Below the pieces are notes generated by a model. The model saw only the letters and a list, made by a program, of their open reading frames with translations, was not told the DNA's origin and made no database searches. Shown piece by piece: positions 1-9,034 of a DNA stretch of 64,000 bases (the stretch's first letter is position 1; every line of letters begins with the position of its first letter). The position numbers were made by a program, and so were the translations under genes. Origin of the DNA: Myxococcota bacterium (GTDB taxonomy: Bacteria > Myxococcota_A > UBA9160 > SMWR01); contig JAKVBI010000005.1 in NCBI GenBank assembly GCA_022447545.1, positions 85,269 through 149,268 of the forward strand, in the 5' to 3' direction.

Positions 1-917
1 AAGTCTTTGGTGCGGTCTTGGGTGGCGCAGGGGATACCACGACACCCATGGTGATCTCCTTCGTGGTGACCTTGGCATCCATTGCCGCGGAATGGGTGCT
101 CGCCTTTGGGCACCTGGGATTTCCCGCCATGGGGATCGCCGGCATTGGTCTCGGGGCCGCCGTTGGCAACGCATGCGGTGTGGTGTTGGCGATGTGGGCG
201 TTGATGACCGGACGTTGCCGGGTCCATTTGAGGCGTCGCCACTTCATCCCCGACCCGGGGGCGATGCGCCAACTCATCAGCGTCTCGTGGCAGCCGGCGT
301 TCCACATGGTGGCACGCTCATTGATGTTGGTGTTCTTCATGACGTTGTCGGGTCGGCTGGGCGGAGATGTGCAGGCCGCCTATACGATTGGGCTTCGGAT
401 CGAGATGACGGTGATCATGATCACCTTCGCGGTTGCCAACGCCTGCGCCACTCTGGTGGGTCAGAACCTCGGGGCGCATAATGTCGGCCGGGCATGGCAA
501 TCGGTGCGTGTCAGTGCGGCCGTTGCGATGGTCACCCTTTGGCCCCTGGCCATCACCCTGTATCTGGCGCGTGACGTGATCGCGGGTTCGTTCACCTCGG
601 ATCCTGGAGTGGCTGCCATCGCCTCGGAGTATCTCGTCTACTCGTCGGCGATTCTCAGCTTCTACGGTCTGTATTTCGTCGCCTTCCGGACACTGCAGGC
701 CGCGGGCGACATGAATTCTCCGATGTACATCTCCATCGGGGCCGCCGTGTTTTTAGGGGCACCTCTCGGTTACTACCTGACCTTCTCGACGGATCTTGGC
801 ACCACCGGCATGTGGGTCGCGAATCTCGTCTACGCCATAGCCAACACGATGATGATGGTCGGTTGGCTTCTGACCGGTCGGTGGACTCGTTCTCACGAAC
901 CGCCCTCGGCGGGCTGA
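1..917 (+). CDS. MATE family efflux transporter, 5'-truncated
   Basis: This reading frame is already open at the first bases of the window, so the N-terminal part of the gene lies upstream; about 304 C-terminal residues are visible. The visible part begins with a GGAGDTTTPM stretch, typical of the loop in MATE (multidrug and toxic compound extrusion) transporters, and continues with repeated hydrophobic segments and a GQNLGA motif. MATE proteins are inner-membrane antiporters that export cationic drugs or metabolites using Na+ or H+ gradients. Full-length members have about 450 residues and 12 helices, so roughly the last two thirds is present. It is followed, tail to tail, by a gene on the opposite strand. 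The substrate cannot be predicted. Confidence 0.88.
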   Translation, partial: VFGAVLGGAGDTTTPMVISFVVTLASIAAEWVLAFGHLGFPAMGIAGIGLGAAVGNACGVVLAMWALMTGRCRVHLRRRHFIPDPGAMRQLISVSWQPAFHMVARSLMLVFFMTLSGRLGGDVQAAYTIGLRIEMTVIMITFAVANACATLVGQNLGAHNVGRAWQSVRVSAAVAMVTLWPLAITLYLARDVIAGSFTSDPGVAAIASEYLVYSSAILSFYGLYFVAFRTLQAAGDMNSPMYISIGAAVFLGAPLGYYLTFSTDLGTTGMWVANLVYAIANTMMMVGWLLTGRWTRSHEPPSAG

Positions 918-968
918 TCTACGGCTGAGGCAGCGGCCGAGTGCCCTTCGCCTCGGCGTTTCCAGGGG

Positions 969-2387
969 TCACTCGACGTAGCCGAGGGCGCGGAGACGCT
1001 CTTCGTGCTCAGGCTCTGCCTCGGGGGCTCCGACCATGGGCTGGGCGCTGCTGAAGTAACGACTCATCGCCTTCATGTCACGGGTGATCAACCGGTTCTC
1101 GTCCGAGTCTTCTGTGATTCGCTCCCAATTGCCTCTGCCGTCCCAGGTGTAGGCCGCCCATTTGGGGTCCAGGGGAGAAGGATTCTCGCGCCAAACCTCC
1201 TTGAGTTCGACGGCACGCACGAAGGAGTCGCTGCGATAGGCCGACACCTCTTCGCCTGCATCGCAGATCACGAAGCGATCCGGTGGGGCGGATCCATCTC
1301 GCAAGTGGGGCCCGAGGGCGATCCCGCGGGCATCTTCGGGAACCTCGAGTCCTGCCAACTCCAGGAGCGTGGGCAGCACATCGACGTGGCCCACGGGTTC
1401 CGGTCGACGTGCCGGCTCGATTCCTGGCGCGCGAAGAATCATGGGAACGTGGGCGAGTTGAGGGGTGCTGTGCAGGAAGTGGGAGAACCAGACGTCGTTC
1501 TCCCCCATGGCTTCGCCGTGGTCGGCAGTGAGGAGCACGATGGTCTCGCGGCTTGATGAATGGGTGTCGACGGATTCGATCAGCGCGCCGAGGAAGGCGT
1601 CGGCGTACAGGATCTCGTCCGCGTAACGGCTGCGGTACTGGCTCGAATGGCGGACGCCGTCGAGGGCCTGGTATCGGGGGATGCCACCTGGGCCGTCCTG
1701 TTTCTCGAGTACGGGGAGTTCACGGTCGGATGCCCCGTCCTCCACCCGGATGCGACCCAGGTGATCGGGCGGAGGGTCGTAGGGGCCGTGGGGATCCTGG
1801 AAGTGGACCCAGAGAAAGAAGGGTTCATCGCCGTGTTGGGCGATCCATGCCCGAGCCCGTTCGTAGGTGTGCTCGGCGATTCGTTCGTATTGGAGTGGCC
1901 GGTTGGCCTCGACGCTGGGAAGGTCGTCATCGAAATGGTCGAAGCCTCTGGCAAAGCCCAGGCGGGCCTCGAGATTGATGTTTCCCACGAAGGCCGCCGT
2001 CTCGTAACCGGCATCCCGGAAATGCTCCGCCAGAGTTCGCAAACCCTCCAGTGCTGTGGGGCCCGAGTAGAATCCGACACTGTGCTCGCGGGTGTGGCGC
2101 GAGGTGAGAATGGAGGCGTGGGAGGGGGAGGTGGTGGACGAGGCGGCGATGGCACGCTCGAAGATCACCCCCTGGGCCCCCAGGGCATCGAGGTTTGGGC
2201 TCGTGGGGTGGGAGAAGCCATAGCTGCTCAGATAGTCGGCGCGCAGGGTGTCCATGGTGATGAGAACCACGTTGGGGCGGACACCCGACGGCTGACAGGC
2301 CCCCATCCCCGTGACGAATATTGCGGCCGAAACCACGACGAAAACGGATGCGAGCAGCGATAGGGTGACCCGGTGACTGCGCGACAT
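969..2387 (-). CDS. Sulfatase/alkaline phosphatase-superfamily lipoprotein with Thr at the nucleophile position
   Basis: The 472-residue product (start ATG at 2387; the frame also extends upstream without conserved sequence) has an N-terminal hydrophobic signal ending in a lipobox-like MGAC, with Cys31 as the likely lipidation site. It then has NVVLITMDTLRAD, the N-terminal metal-binding strand of sulfatases. The sulfatase signature C/S-x-P-S-R reads T-S-P-S-H here (Thr86 in the nucleophile slot). A later TADHGEAMGE motif supplies metal ligands. Without Cys or Ser it cannot be converted to formylglycine, so a Thr-nucleophile phosphatase, phosphotransferase or other esterase is possible, as in Thr-dependent relatives such as LtaS. 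It is probably anchored in the envelope. The gene is divergent from threonine ammonia-lyase. The substrate is unknown. Confidence 0.82.
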   Translation of the reverse strand: MSRSHRVTLSLLASVFVVVSAAIFVTGMGACQPSGVRPNVVLITMDTLRADYLSSYGFSHPTSPNLDALGAQGVIFERAIAASSTTSPSHASILTSRHTREHSVGFYSGPTALEGLRTLAEHFRDAGYETAAFVGNINLEARLGFARGFDHFDDDLPSVEANRPLQYERIAEHTYERARAWIAQHGDEPFFLWVHFQDPHGPYDPPPDHLGRIRVEDGASDRELPVLEKQDGPGGIPRYQALDGVRHSSQYRSRYADEILYADAFLGALIESVDTHSSSRETIVLLTADHGEAMGENDVWFSHFLHSTPQLAHVPMILRAPGIEPARRPEPVGHVDVLPTLLELAGLEVPEDARGIALGPHLRDGSAPPDRFVICDAGEEVSAYRSDSFVRAVELKEVWRENPSPLDPKWAAYTWDGRGNWERITEDSDENRLITRDMKAMSRYFSSAQPMVGAPEAEPEHEERLRALGYVE

Positions 2388-2530
2388 CGAGAAGCAGTAT
2401 ATCCGAGCCCGTGGGATCGCCCGCGCTTCGCGACCCGGCCTTTGAAATCGGCACCCCGGGGGTTCGGCACTCTCGTCCAGGTCCCCTGGGTGTGATGGCA
2501 AATCCGGGTCCGGCATGGAGTCGCTAAATT

Positions 2531-4054
2531 ATGGCGATGATCCAGTCTTATGCGGAAAAGATCCTGCGCGCGAGGGTTTACGACGTTGCCCGTGAGTCTC
2601 CACTGGAACCTGCGCCGAAACTCTCCCAGCGCCTCGGCGAGCGGGTTTTCCTCAAACGGGAGGATCTTCAGCCGGTTTTTTCCTTCAAGCTGCGCGGTGC
2701 GTACAACAAGATCGTTTCCCTTCCGCCGGAGGTTGGGCAAAAGGGGCTGGTGGCAGCATCCGCGGGCAATCACGCCCAGGGCGTGGCACTGGCTGCCCAG
2801 AAACTCGGCTATCCCGCGATCATCGCGATGCCGACGACCACGCCCGACATCAAGGTCCAGGCCGTCGTGCGTTACGGGATGGAGGTGGTGCTCCACGGCG
2901 ATACCTACGACGAAGCCTACGCGAGGGCTCGAGAAATTGCCGAAGAGCGGGAACTGGTTTTTATCCACCCCTACGATGATCCGGAAATCATTGCGGGGCA
3001 GGGGACCGTGGGGGTGGAGATCCTCCGTCAACATCCCGACCCCATCGACGCGGTGTTCGTTCCGGTGGGCGGGGGCGGTTTGCTCGCCGGTGTCCTGGCG
3101 TACCTGAAGTTCGTGAGCCCCAGCACACGAGTCATCGCGGTGGAGCCCGATGACGCGGCTTGTCTGGATGCTGCAGTCCGGGCCGGGCGACCCGTTCCGC
3201 TGGACCACGTGGGGACTTTTGCCGATGGAGCTGCGGTGCGTCAGATCGGCGACGAAACCTTCCGGGTCGTCAAGGATCATCTCGATGGCGTGGTCCGGGT
3301 GAGCGTCGACGAGATTTGCGCGGCGGTGCTGGATTTGTTCGAAGAGACACGAGTGATTGCAGAGCCCGCCGGCGCACTGGCGGTTGCGGGAATGAAGAAG
3401 TGGCTGGAAGGTGCAGCCGAGGGAAACGACCGGTCGCTGGTAGCGATCCAGAGCGGTGCCAACATCAATTTTCATCGGTTGCGTCACATCTCCGAACGCA
3501 CCGAGATCGGGGAGAAGAAGGAGGCGATTCTCGCGGTCACGATCCCCGAACAGCCGGGCAGCTTCAGAAAACTCTGTCGTTGCTTCGGGCCAAGAAGCAT
3601 TACCGAGTTCAACTACCGTTACGCGCATTCTCGCGAGGCCCACGTGTTCGTCGGGGTTCGTCTTCTCGACGGGGAGAAGGATCGTCACGCGTTGATCGAT
3701 GTGCTTTCGAGCAGCGGATACGCGGTCGTTGATATGACGGAAAACGAACTGGCAGTTCTCCACACGAGACATCTGGTGGGAGGCCGTGCTGATGCTCTCG
3801 AAAGCGAGCGGTTGTTTCGCTTCGAATTTCCCGAACGTCCAGGCGCCCTGGCTCATTTTCTGGAGTTGATGAGCACCAGTTGGAACATCAGCTTGTTCCA
3901 CTATCGCAACCACGGCGCCGAGCGGGGGCGTGTGTTGGCTGGAATTCAGGTGCCCAGCACAGACCGAGGAGACTTCGATGCCTATCTCCAGAAACTCGGG
4001 TATCCCTGCGCCGAGGAGACCGAAAACCCCGCCTATCGTCTCTTCCTGCGCTGA
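2531..4054 (+). CDS. ilvA: Threonine ammonia-lyase, biosynthetic (IlvA)
   Basis: The 507-residue PLP enzyme deaminates L-threonine to 2-oxobutanoate, the first step of isoleucine synthesis. The PLP lysine lies in SFKLRGAYNK (Lys53), followed by SAGNHAQGVALAA (about 77-89) and the phosphate-binding GGGGLLAG (180-187). The region after about residue 330 carries two ACT-like regulatory repeats (IPEQPGSFRKL and FPERPGALAHF), as in the long, isoleucine-inhibited biosynthetic form. The start at 2531 has a GGAG at 2517-2520; a second in-frame ATG lies two codons later at 2537. Length and domain order match the E. coli-type enzyme. The gene stands alone, with no other ilv genes in the window. Confidence 0.96.
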   Translation: MAMIQSYAEKILRARVYDVARESPLEPAPKLSQRLGERVFLKREDLQPVFSFKLRGAYNKIVSLPPEVGQKGLVAASAGNHAQGVALAAQKLGYPAIIAMPTTTPDIKVQAVVRYGMEVVLHGDTYDEAYARAREIAEERELVFIHPYDDPEIIAGQGTVGVEILRQHPDPIDAVFVPVGGGGLLAGVLAYLKFVSPSTRVIAVEPDDAACLDAAVRAGRPVPLDHVGTFADGAAVRQIGDETFRVVKDHLDGVVRVSVDEICAAVLDLFEETRVIAEPAGALAVAGMKKWLEGAAEGNDRSLVAIQSGANINFHRLRHISERTEIGEKKEAILAVTIPEQPGSFRKLCRCFGPRSITEFNYRYAHSREAHVFVGVRLLDGEKDRHALIDVLSSSGYAVVDMTENELAVLHTRHLVGGRADALESERLFRFEFPERPGALAHFLELMSTSWNISLFHYRNHGAERGRVLAGIQVPSTDRGDFDAYLQKLGYPCAEETENPAYRLFLR

Positions 4055-4122
4055 AGCGGGCCCCGGTGTCCGCAGCTTCAGGGTCGAGGGTGCCGTGTCG
4101 TTTTCCTTAGGGCTCTGAATCC

Positions 4123-4533
4123 GTGAATGGGAAGGACTCCGCCCATTGCACTTTTGGCGACGGAACGGTTTCCGCGGGCCGTCTCGAAAGGCTCGCGGGG
4201 ATTTATCGCATCACCAGCATGGCGTTGCTCGAAGGTCTTCAAGCGAATCACGATCAGGTGATGTGCATCGGTCGAGAACTGGAAGGCCGGGTCCGAGACG
4301 CCGGATTTCAGGTGGTCTCGTCGCGCCCTCGCAAGGCGGGTGTCTCGGCAGCAGAGATGGCCTCTCTACATCGACCGAACCTCGAGAGCATTCGCTCGGA
4401 TCCGTGGGTGCGGGAGCGCTATGACGACGCGGTTCTCGATGAACTCGACCGTGGACTCGCTGTGATCGAAAAGGAACCCGGTCGACGCATTTCCATCGAG
4501 GACGTGTTGCGCCAAATCGTTGCTCGTGCCTGA
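4123..4533 (+). CDS. Hypothetical small protein
   Basis: A 136-residue frame with a GTG start, 68 bases after ilvA on the same strand. I do not recognise the family. The product is soluble, with no signal peptide or membrane segment, rich in charged residues and probably mostly helical (for example ERYDDAVLDELDRGLAVIEKEP). A competing antisense frame crosses its 3' part, but that frame belongs to the non-coding side of the neighbouring acyltransferase and has no recognisable protein sequence. Co-transcription with ilvA is possible. It may be a spurious call, and no function is proposed. Confidence 0.45.
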   Translation: MNGKDSAHCTFGDGTVSAGRLERLAGIYRITSMALLEGLQANHDQVMCIGRELEGRVRDAGFQVVSSRPRKAGVSAAEMASLHRPNLESIRSDPWVRERYDDAVLDELDRGLAVIEKEPGRRISIEDVLRQIVARA

Positions 4534-4568
4534 CCGAGGACGCCTGGGAGTTGCTGCACCTGGCGAGT

Positions 4569-6053
4569 TCAGTTCGCTTTCGCGGCTGCGAGAGGTGTTG
4601 GGTCGGAAGGACTCGATCCGGTGTTGCGGGAAACCGGGGCTCCAAGGGTTTTTATGCCTGCCGCATCGCGAACTCTTTGGGTTGCGAGCTTGATCTTCTC
4701 GACGAAAACGTCGAGATCCGGCACCACGTCCGGGTCTGCGTTGAAGCCCCAGTGGATCGTGCCTGCGCTGCTGATCAGGGCGATCCCCAGGCCCAGATTC
4801 TCCATCAGCGGAACGAGTGGGTACATTCCTCGCAGGCGCGCACCCTGGCAGTAGAGTGGGACTTGAGGGCCCGGTACATTGGTGATGATGGTATTGATGG
4901 GGCCCGAGATCGACTGAGCGCCCAGCGAGAGCAGCGTGGCCGGAGTCCATTCCGCGACCTTCATCATCATCTCGACGCCCAGGGCCTGACGGGATTGCTT
5001 GAGGCGGCTTGTCTCGGAGTGGATCGACTCCAATTGCTTTCGCGGCTCGTGCTCGGAGATGGGGAGTGACAGAACCCACGAGGACACGCGGTTGCCGAGC
5101 TCGCCTTGTTCGTCTCCTCCTCGGACGGACACCGGGGTTGAGACCTTGAAGTCGATTCGGGACGGGTCGACGCTGCGATGGATGAAGTACTCCCGCACCG
5201 CCCCCGTCACGATGGTCAGCACTACGTCATTGATGGTGCAGTTCCAACTCTTGCGGATGGCCCTGAACTCCTCGAGAGGAATGTCGTACCAGTCGAAAGC
5301 GCGATGAGGACCCAGTTTTCCGTTGAGAGGGGTTGCATCGGTTCGCAGGCCGGCACCCAGCGTCTGCAGGAGAGCCCCGGCTCGCACCGAAATCTCCTCC
5401 CTCAAGTCGTCGGCTTCGTCGATGAAGCTCTGAACCCCCCTCATCAGGCGCAGGGGTAACTGGGCTCGGCGGCCGAGTTCGTCCATCAGAAGTTCAGTGC
5501 CCGTTGGGACGGGGCGCGGCATGAAACGCGGAGCTTCCGAGGGTTCGATGGGTTCGGGTTCGGTGCTGAGCAGGATGAATGCGAGGTCGACGCCTGCGAT
5601 TCCATCGATCATGCAGTGGTGGACCTTGGTGATCATGGCGAAGCCCTTGCCACCGTCTAGTCCTTCCACGATCCACGTTTCCCACAGAGGGCGATTTCGG
5701 TCGAGGGGCTGGGCCATGACGCGCGCCGAGAGTTTCTTGAGTTGCTCGGGGGTGCCCGGTTTTGGCAAGGCGGTGTGTCGAATGTGGTAATCGAGGTCGA
5801 AGTGAGGGTCATCGACCCATACGGCCCGACCATCGAGAGGGATGGTTTGGATTCTCTGTCGGTAGCGCGGTATCCGGTGCAGGGAGCTTCGTATCATGCC
5901 CTTGATGGATTCGACGTTGATCCCGCCATTCGTCGTCGCCAGGGGGCCTGTCTCGAAGATCATGGTCGACGCGACGTGCATCTGCACCTCGGGCTTTTCC
6001 AAGATCAGAAATGCGTTGTCCATGGCCGTGAGTCGGTCGTAGTGATAACTCAC
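4569..6053 (-). CDS. WS/DGAT/MGAT family O-acyltransferase
   Basis: The 494-residue product belongs to the bacterial wax ester synthase/diacylglycerol acyltransferase family, which moves a fatty acyl group from acyl-CoA to a long-chain alcohol or diacylglycerol to make storage lipid. The catalytic HHxxxDG motif is present as HHCMIDG (145-151), inside the typical KVHHCMIDGIAG context, and the N-terminal RLTAMDNAFLILE is a standard family start. A GTG start at 6053 is chosen because it begins VSYHYDRLTAMDN and has GGGAGA just upstream; longer in-frame starts add unconserved sequence. It lies about 97 bases downstream of the dCMP deaminase-like gene on the same strand. It may act on acyl-CoAs produced by the catabolic genes downstream in the window. 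Confidence 0.93.
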   Translation of the reverse strand: MSYHYDRLTAMDNAFLILEKPEVQMHVASTMIFETGPLATTNGGINVESIKGMIRSSLHRIPRYRQRIQTIPLDGRAVWVDDPHFDLDYHIRHTALPKPGTPEQLKKLSARVMAQPLDRNRPLWETWIVEGLDGGKGFAMITKVHHCMIDGIAGVDLAFILLSTEPEPIEPSEAPRFMPRPVPTGTELLMDELGRRAQLPLRLMRGVQSFIDEADDLREEISVRAGALLQTLGAGLRTDATPLNGKLGPHRAFDWYDIPLEEFRAIRKSWNCTINDVVLTIVTGAVREYFIHRSVDPSRIDFKVSTPVSVRGGDEQGELGNRVSSWVLSLPISEHEPRKQLESIHSETSRLKQSRQALGVEMMMKVAEWTPATLLSLGAQSISGPINTIITNVPGPQVPLYCQGARLRGMYPLVPLMENLGLGIALISSAGTIHWGFNADPDVVPDLDVFVEKIKLATQRVRDAAGIKTLGAPVSRNTGSSPSDPTPLAAAKAN

Positions 6054-6150
6054 AGTTGGCTCTCCCGGTTCCGCTGGGGCCCCGTTGATAGCGGGCAAAG
6101 GGCGGCGGCGAGGGCAGTCATACCGTAGTTCGGGGTGCCCAGGCAACACA

Positions 6151-6588
6151 TTACGCGGTTCTCAGTTCGATCCCCGCTTCCGACAACATGGCTGACGATA
6201 ACTCGAAGTCGTCCAGCCAGCGTTCCGGCACCTGGCACCCTTTCGGGTAGACCACCGTGGTGACTCCAGCCTGGACGAGGCTGCGCGCACATCGAGTGCA
6301 GGGAGGCCAGGTCACATAAGCAGTGCACCCCTTGAGGGAGACACCGACGCGCGCCGCGTGCATGATGGCGTTTTCCTCAGCATGGCAGATCAACGGATAC
6401 TTCTGTTCGCGATCCGCCAGACGCTCTTGGTTGTCCTCGATGCCCCTCGGGAAGCCATTGAAGCCGGTGCTGCGGATCTCGCGATCCGTGCCGACTACGA
6501 CACAGCCCACTTGTGTCGAGGGGTCCTTGCTCCATCCCGCGATGTGCTGGGCCAAATCGAGGAACCGCTTGTCCCATTTTTCGCTCAT
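6151..6588 (-). CDS. dCMP deaminase-like zinc deaminase (ComE/CDA family)
   Basis: The 145-residue enzyme has the two zinc-binding motifs of the cytidine/deoxycytidylate deaminase fold: HAEENA (69-74, His69 ligand and Glu71 proton shuttle) and PPCTRCA (Cys97 and Cys100). The SKDPSTQVGCVVV and FNGFPRGI segments are typical of the dCMP deaminase subgroup, which supplies dUMP for thymidylate synthesis. Length matches the family. Its product would act in the cytoplasm. It is upstream of, and on the same strand as, the WS/DGAT gene, but no functional link is evident. Confidence 0.9.
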   Translation of the reverse strand: MSEKWDKRFLDLAQHIAGWSKDPSTQVGCVVVGTDREIRSTGFNGFPRGIEDNQERLADREQKYPLICHAEENAIMHAARVGVSLKGCTAYVTWPPCTRCARSLVQAGVTTVVYPKGCQVPERWLDDFELSSAMLSEAGIELRTA

Positions 6589-6754
6589 GCGGGGAAACTC
6601 TCATTTGTTCGCGGGAAACACAAGAGCATCGGCATGCTCGTCGGCGATCGCTGGGCGCGGTACGGTCCCAGGTCATCCCCGCGCCCGCAGGCGTGGCGGC
6701 CCCGGGAGCGAGGCATTGGCGCATTCTGAACATCATTCGGGGGGTCCGCGCGTT

Positions 6755-7237
6755 TTGCGCTTTTGTCCCCACTGTGCGGCGCCCCTGACTCTCGAGCGTC
6801 GAGGGCACCGAGATCGGCCGGTGTGCTCGTCCTGTGGATTCGTCCACTACGCAGACCCCAGGGTCGCGGCGGTCAGCTTGGTGCTCGAGGGCGATCGTGT
6901 GCTGCTGGTGCAGCGTCGGTTCGATCCCAAGAAGGGGTTCTGGTCGCTTCCGGGTGGATATGTGGATGCGGGCGAGGATCCCAGAGTCGCTGCTGCCCGG
7001 GAGGTGAAAGAGGAGACTGGGCTGGAAATTGCTGTTGCGGCACTGCTCGATGTCCTCTTCAACGCGGATCCCGGTGGTGCCTCCATCGTGATCGTCTACC
7101 GGGCCGAGGTGGTCGGTGGCGAACTCAGCGCCGCCGATGACGCCGCCGAGGCGGAGTTCTTTGCCATGGATGGGCTGCCGCCTCTGGCCTTTGAGAGCAC
7201 CGAGTCCGCCATCGCATCTCTGGGCGTGGATTCCTGA
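6755..7237 (+). CDS. Nudix hydrolase with N-terminal zinc ribbon
   Basis: The 160-residue product starts with a two-knuckle zinc ribbon (CPHC about 4-7 and CSSC about 27-30) and then a Nudix domain. The Nudix box is complete: it begins with GYVDAGE, has seven spacer residues, and ends REVKEETGL, matching Gx5Ex7REUxEExGU. Zinc ribbon plus Nudix resembles the NudC-like or ADP-ribose pyrophosphatase group; the substrate is some nucleoside diphosphate linked to another moiety. No ATG is available near the conserved N-terminus, so a TTG at 6755 is proposed, with a G-rich stretch at 6738-6744 as a weak ribosome site. The exact start is uncertain. Confidence 0.85.
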   Translation: MRFCPHCAAPLTLERRGHRDRPVCSSCGFVHYADPRVAAVSLVLEGDRVLLVQRRFDPKKGFWSLPGGYVDAGEDPRVAAAREVKEETGLEIAVAALLDVLFNADPGGASIVIVYRAEVVGGELSAADDAAEAEFFAMDGLPPLAFESTESAIASLGVDS

Positions 7238-7339
7238 CGCGGCTGGCAGTTCCCTGTCCCGCGAAACCGCCGAGGCGCGGGAGCGTGTATTCCATCAGCT
7301 TTGGGATCTCGCCCCAGGCAGTGAATCCCAACGCCGCGA

Positions 7340-8263
7340 TCAGTTTATCTGAGGCAGTTCGCGCAAGAGGTCGGGCTCCACGTAGATGTAGCGAGCGGCA
7401 GGAACGCGTTCTCGTAGTACGGCTTCGATGGAATCGATGGTCGCAGCGATGGCCTCGAGGGAAAGGGCGGGATCCAGTGCCACCTTGATGCCCAGCAGAA
7501 TCTGTTCCGGGCCGAGGTGCTGTGTGCGCAGGTCGATCACGCGTAGCACGTTGGGGTTCTCGTGGATCGCTGCGAGGATGATTTCGCGGATGTCGGGACT
7601 CACGGCTTCGCCGATCAGCAGACTCTTGGTCTCCAGCGCGAGGATGACGGCGATGGCTCCCAGCAGCAGGCCAATGGCGATGCTGCCCAGGGCATCGAAG
7701 CGGGGGTCGCCCGTCAAAAGTGCCAGGCTGATTCCCACGAGGGCGAACAGCAGTCCAAGCAGCGCTCCGAGGTCCTCGAGTAGAACCACGGGGAGTTCGG
7801 GGCTCTTGGAGCGGGTCACGAAACGCCACCAGGAGGCTCCTCGTTTTTCCAACCGTGCGGCGCGTGCTGCGTTCCACAGCGCCGAGCCTTCCAACGCCAT
7901 CGCCACCAATAGGATCGCGATGGCGACCTCGGGTCGTGCGAACTCCGAGGGGTGCAGGAGTTTCTCGACTCCCTCATAGATGGCGAACATCGAGCCGAGA
8001 ACGAACATGACGATGGAAACCAGGAATGCGTAGAAGTAGCGCTCGCGCGCGTATCCGAAGGGGTGTTCGGGCGTTGGGGCTCGCTGGGCCTGACGTCCAC
8101 CCCACAGCAGCAGCCCCTGGTTGCCGGTGTCGGCGATGGAGTGGATGGCCTCGGCCAGTAGGGATGCGGCGCCGGTGACCCCCCAGCCGATGAACTTCGC
8201 CAGCGCGATCCCCAGGTTGGCTGCGAATGCCCACAAAATGGCCCGGCGGCCGCCTTCCTGCAT
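7340..8263 (-). CDS. Cation diffusion facilitator family transporter
   Basis: The 307-residue inner-membrane protein belongs to the CDF family, which exports divalent metals such as Zn2+, Fe2+ or Mn2+ in exchange for protons. The family metal-site motif in helix 2 is seen as HSIAD (41-45) within LLAEAIHSIADTGNQ. The fifth helix carries LLEDLGALLG, with ED where many CDFs have HD, so metal preference may differ from classical zinc exporters. A C-terminal cytoplasmic dimerisation domain follows (ETKSLLIGE onwards). The ATG at 8263 is preferred over an upstream one because GAGGAG lies about seven bases before it. It is divergent from the SRPBCC gene. Confidence 0.92.
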   Translation of the reverse strand: MQEGGRRAILWAFAANLGIALAKFIGWGVTGAASLLAEAIHSIADTGNQGLLLWGGRQAQRAPTPEHPFGYARERYFYAFLVSIVMFVLGSMFAIYEGVEKLLHPSEFARPEVAIAILLVAMALEGSALWNAARAARLEKRGASWWRFVTRSKSPELPVVLLEDLGALLGLLFALVGISLALLTGDPRFDALGSIAIGLLLGAIAVILALETKSLLIGEAVSPDIREIILAAIHENPNVLRVIDLRTQHLGPEQILLGIKVALDPALSLEAIAATIDSIEAVLRERVPAARYIYVEPDLLRELPQIN

Positions 8264-8510
8264 TGGGACTCTCCTCGTACTGGGCCCGTCCGGATGCAAG
8301 CCCCACTGTTGGGAGGGTATGCGTTCGAACTCAGATGGGCCCGAACCAGGATAAAGTCCGCCACAGGGTGTATCCCTGCAGATGCGAGCCCCACGGGAAC
8401 CCCGGATCGCTTAGAATCACCAACCGCCGGGGCCCGCATGTCGGCGCGAGGTGACTCGGCGATTTCGACCGCTGCAGGTCGACCAGTTCTCGGACGAGGA
8501 GGAACAAGGA

Positions 8511-8930
8511 ATGGCCCAGGCAACGGTGAGTGGAGAGTTTTCGGTGAGCGCGGATGTCCTCTGGACCCTGGTGAGGGACTTCGGGAATGTGAGTTGGATG
8601 CAGGGCGCCACCTCCACGGATGTCGAGGGAGAGGGGCCTGGAATGTTTCGGGTCTTTCACGTGGGCGATGCCCCGCCCGTACGCGAGCGGCTCGAGACGG
8701 TGGACGAGGAGAATCGTACGATTACGTACACGATTCCCGAGGGCATCCCGATGCCGGTGAAGAACTATCACTCGACCATGCGGGTGAGTGGGGACTCGGT
8801 GGCCTCCCGCCTTGAATGGATCGGTAAGTGCGACCCCGACGGTGTCACCGAAGCGGAGGCTGCGGCAACGGTCGAGGGCATGTACCAGGCCATGATCGGC
8901 TGGATCAAGGAAGCCCTGGGTTCGGACTGA
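8511..8930 (+). CDS. SRPBCC (START-like) family protein
   Basis: A 139-residue single-domain protein of the SRPBCC helix-grip fold (polyketide cyclase/dehydrase-like). Evidence is the N-terminal GEFSVSADVLWTLVRDFGNV, the following beta-rich stretch with GDAPPVRERLETVD, and the C-terminal amphipathic helix around MYQAMIGWIKEAL that closes the ligand pocket. Such proteins bind hydrophobic ligands. The ATG at 8511 follows GAGGAGGAACAAGGA, a strong ribosome site; an upstream in-frame start adds unconserved sequence. It may be co-transcribed with the alcohol dehydrogenase and amidohydrolase-like genes that follow. The ligand cannot be predicted. Confidence 0.85.
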   Translation: MAQATVSGEFSVSADVLWTLVRDFGNVSWMQGATSTDVEGEGPGMFRVFHVGDAPPVRERLETVDEENRTITYTIPEGIPMPVKNYHSTMRVSGDSVASRLEWIGKCDPDGVTEAEAAATVEGMYQAMIGWIKEALGSD

Positions 8931-9034
8931 GGGTTCGCCGGACGCTGGGAAGCCGCCATCGGAGCACCAGCGAGGTGTGGAATCGATTTTCTTTCGGGGT
9001 GGACACCCGGGAGCCACCGGAAGCGGAGTGAAGG

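Noticed and set aside
2228-3913. 561-codon minus-strand frame opposite ilvA
   Set aside because: The plus strand is unmistakably threonine ammonia-lyase; the antisense product is low-complexity and unlike any family I know.
8465-8482. Inverted repeat TCGACC-GCTGCA-GGTCGA upstream of the SRPBCC gene
   Set aside because: Six-base GC-rich arms are expected by chance at this composition and no other evidence supports an operator.
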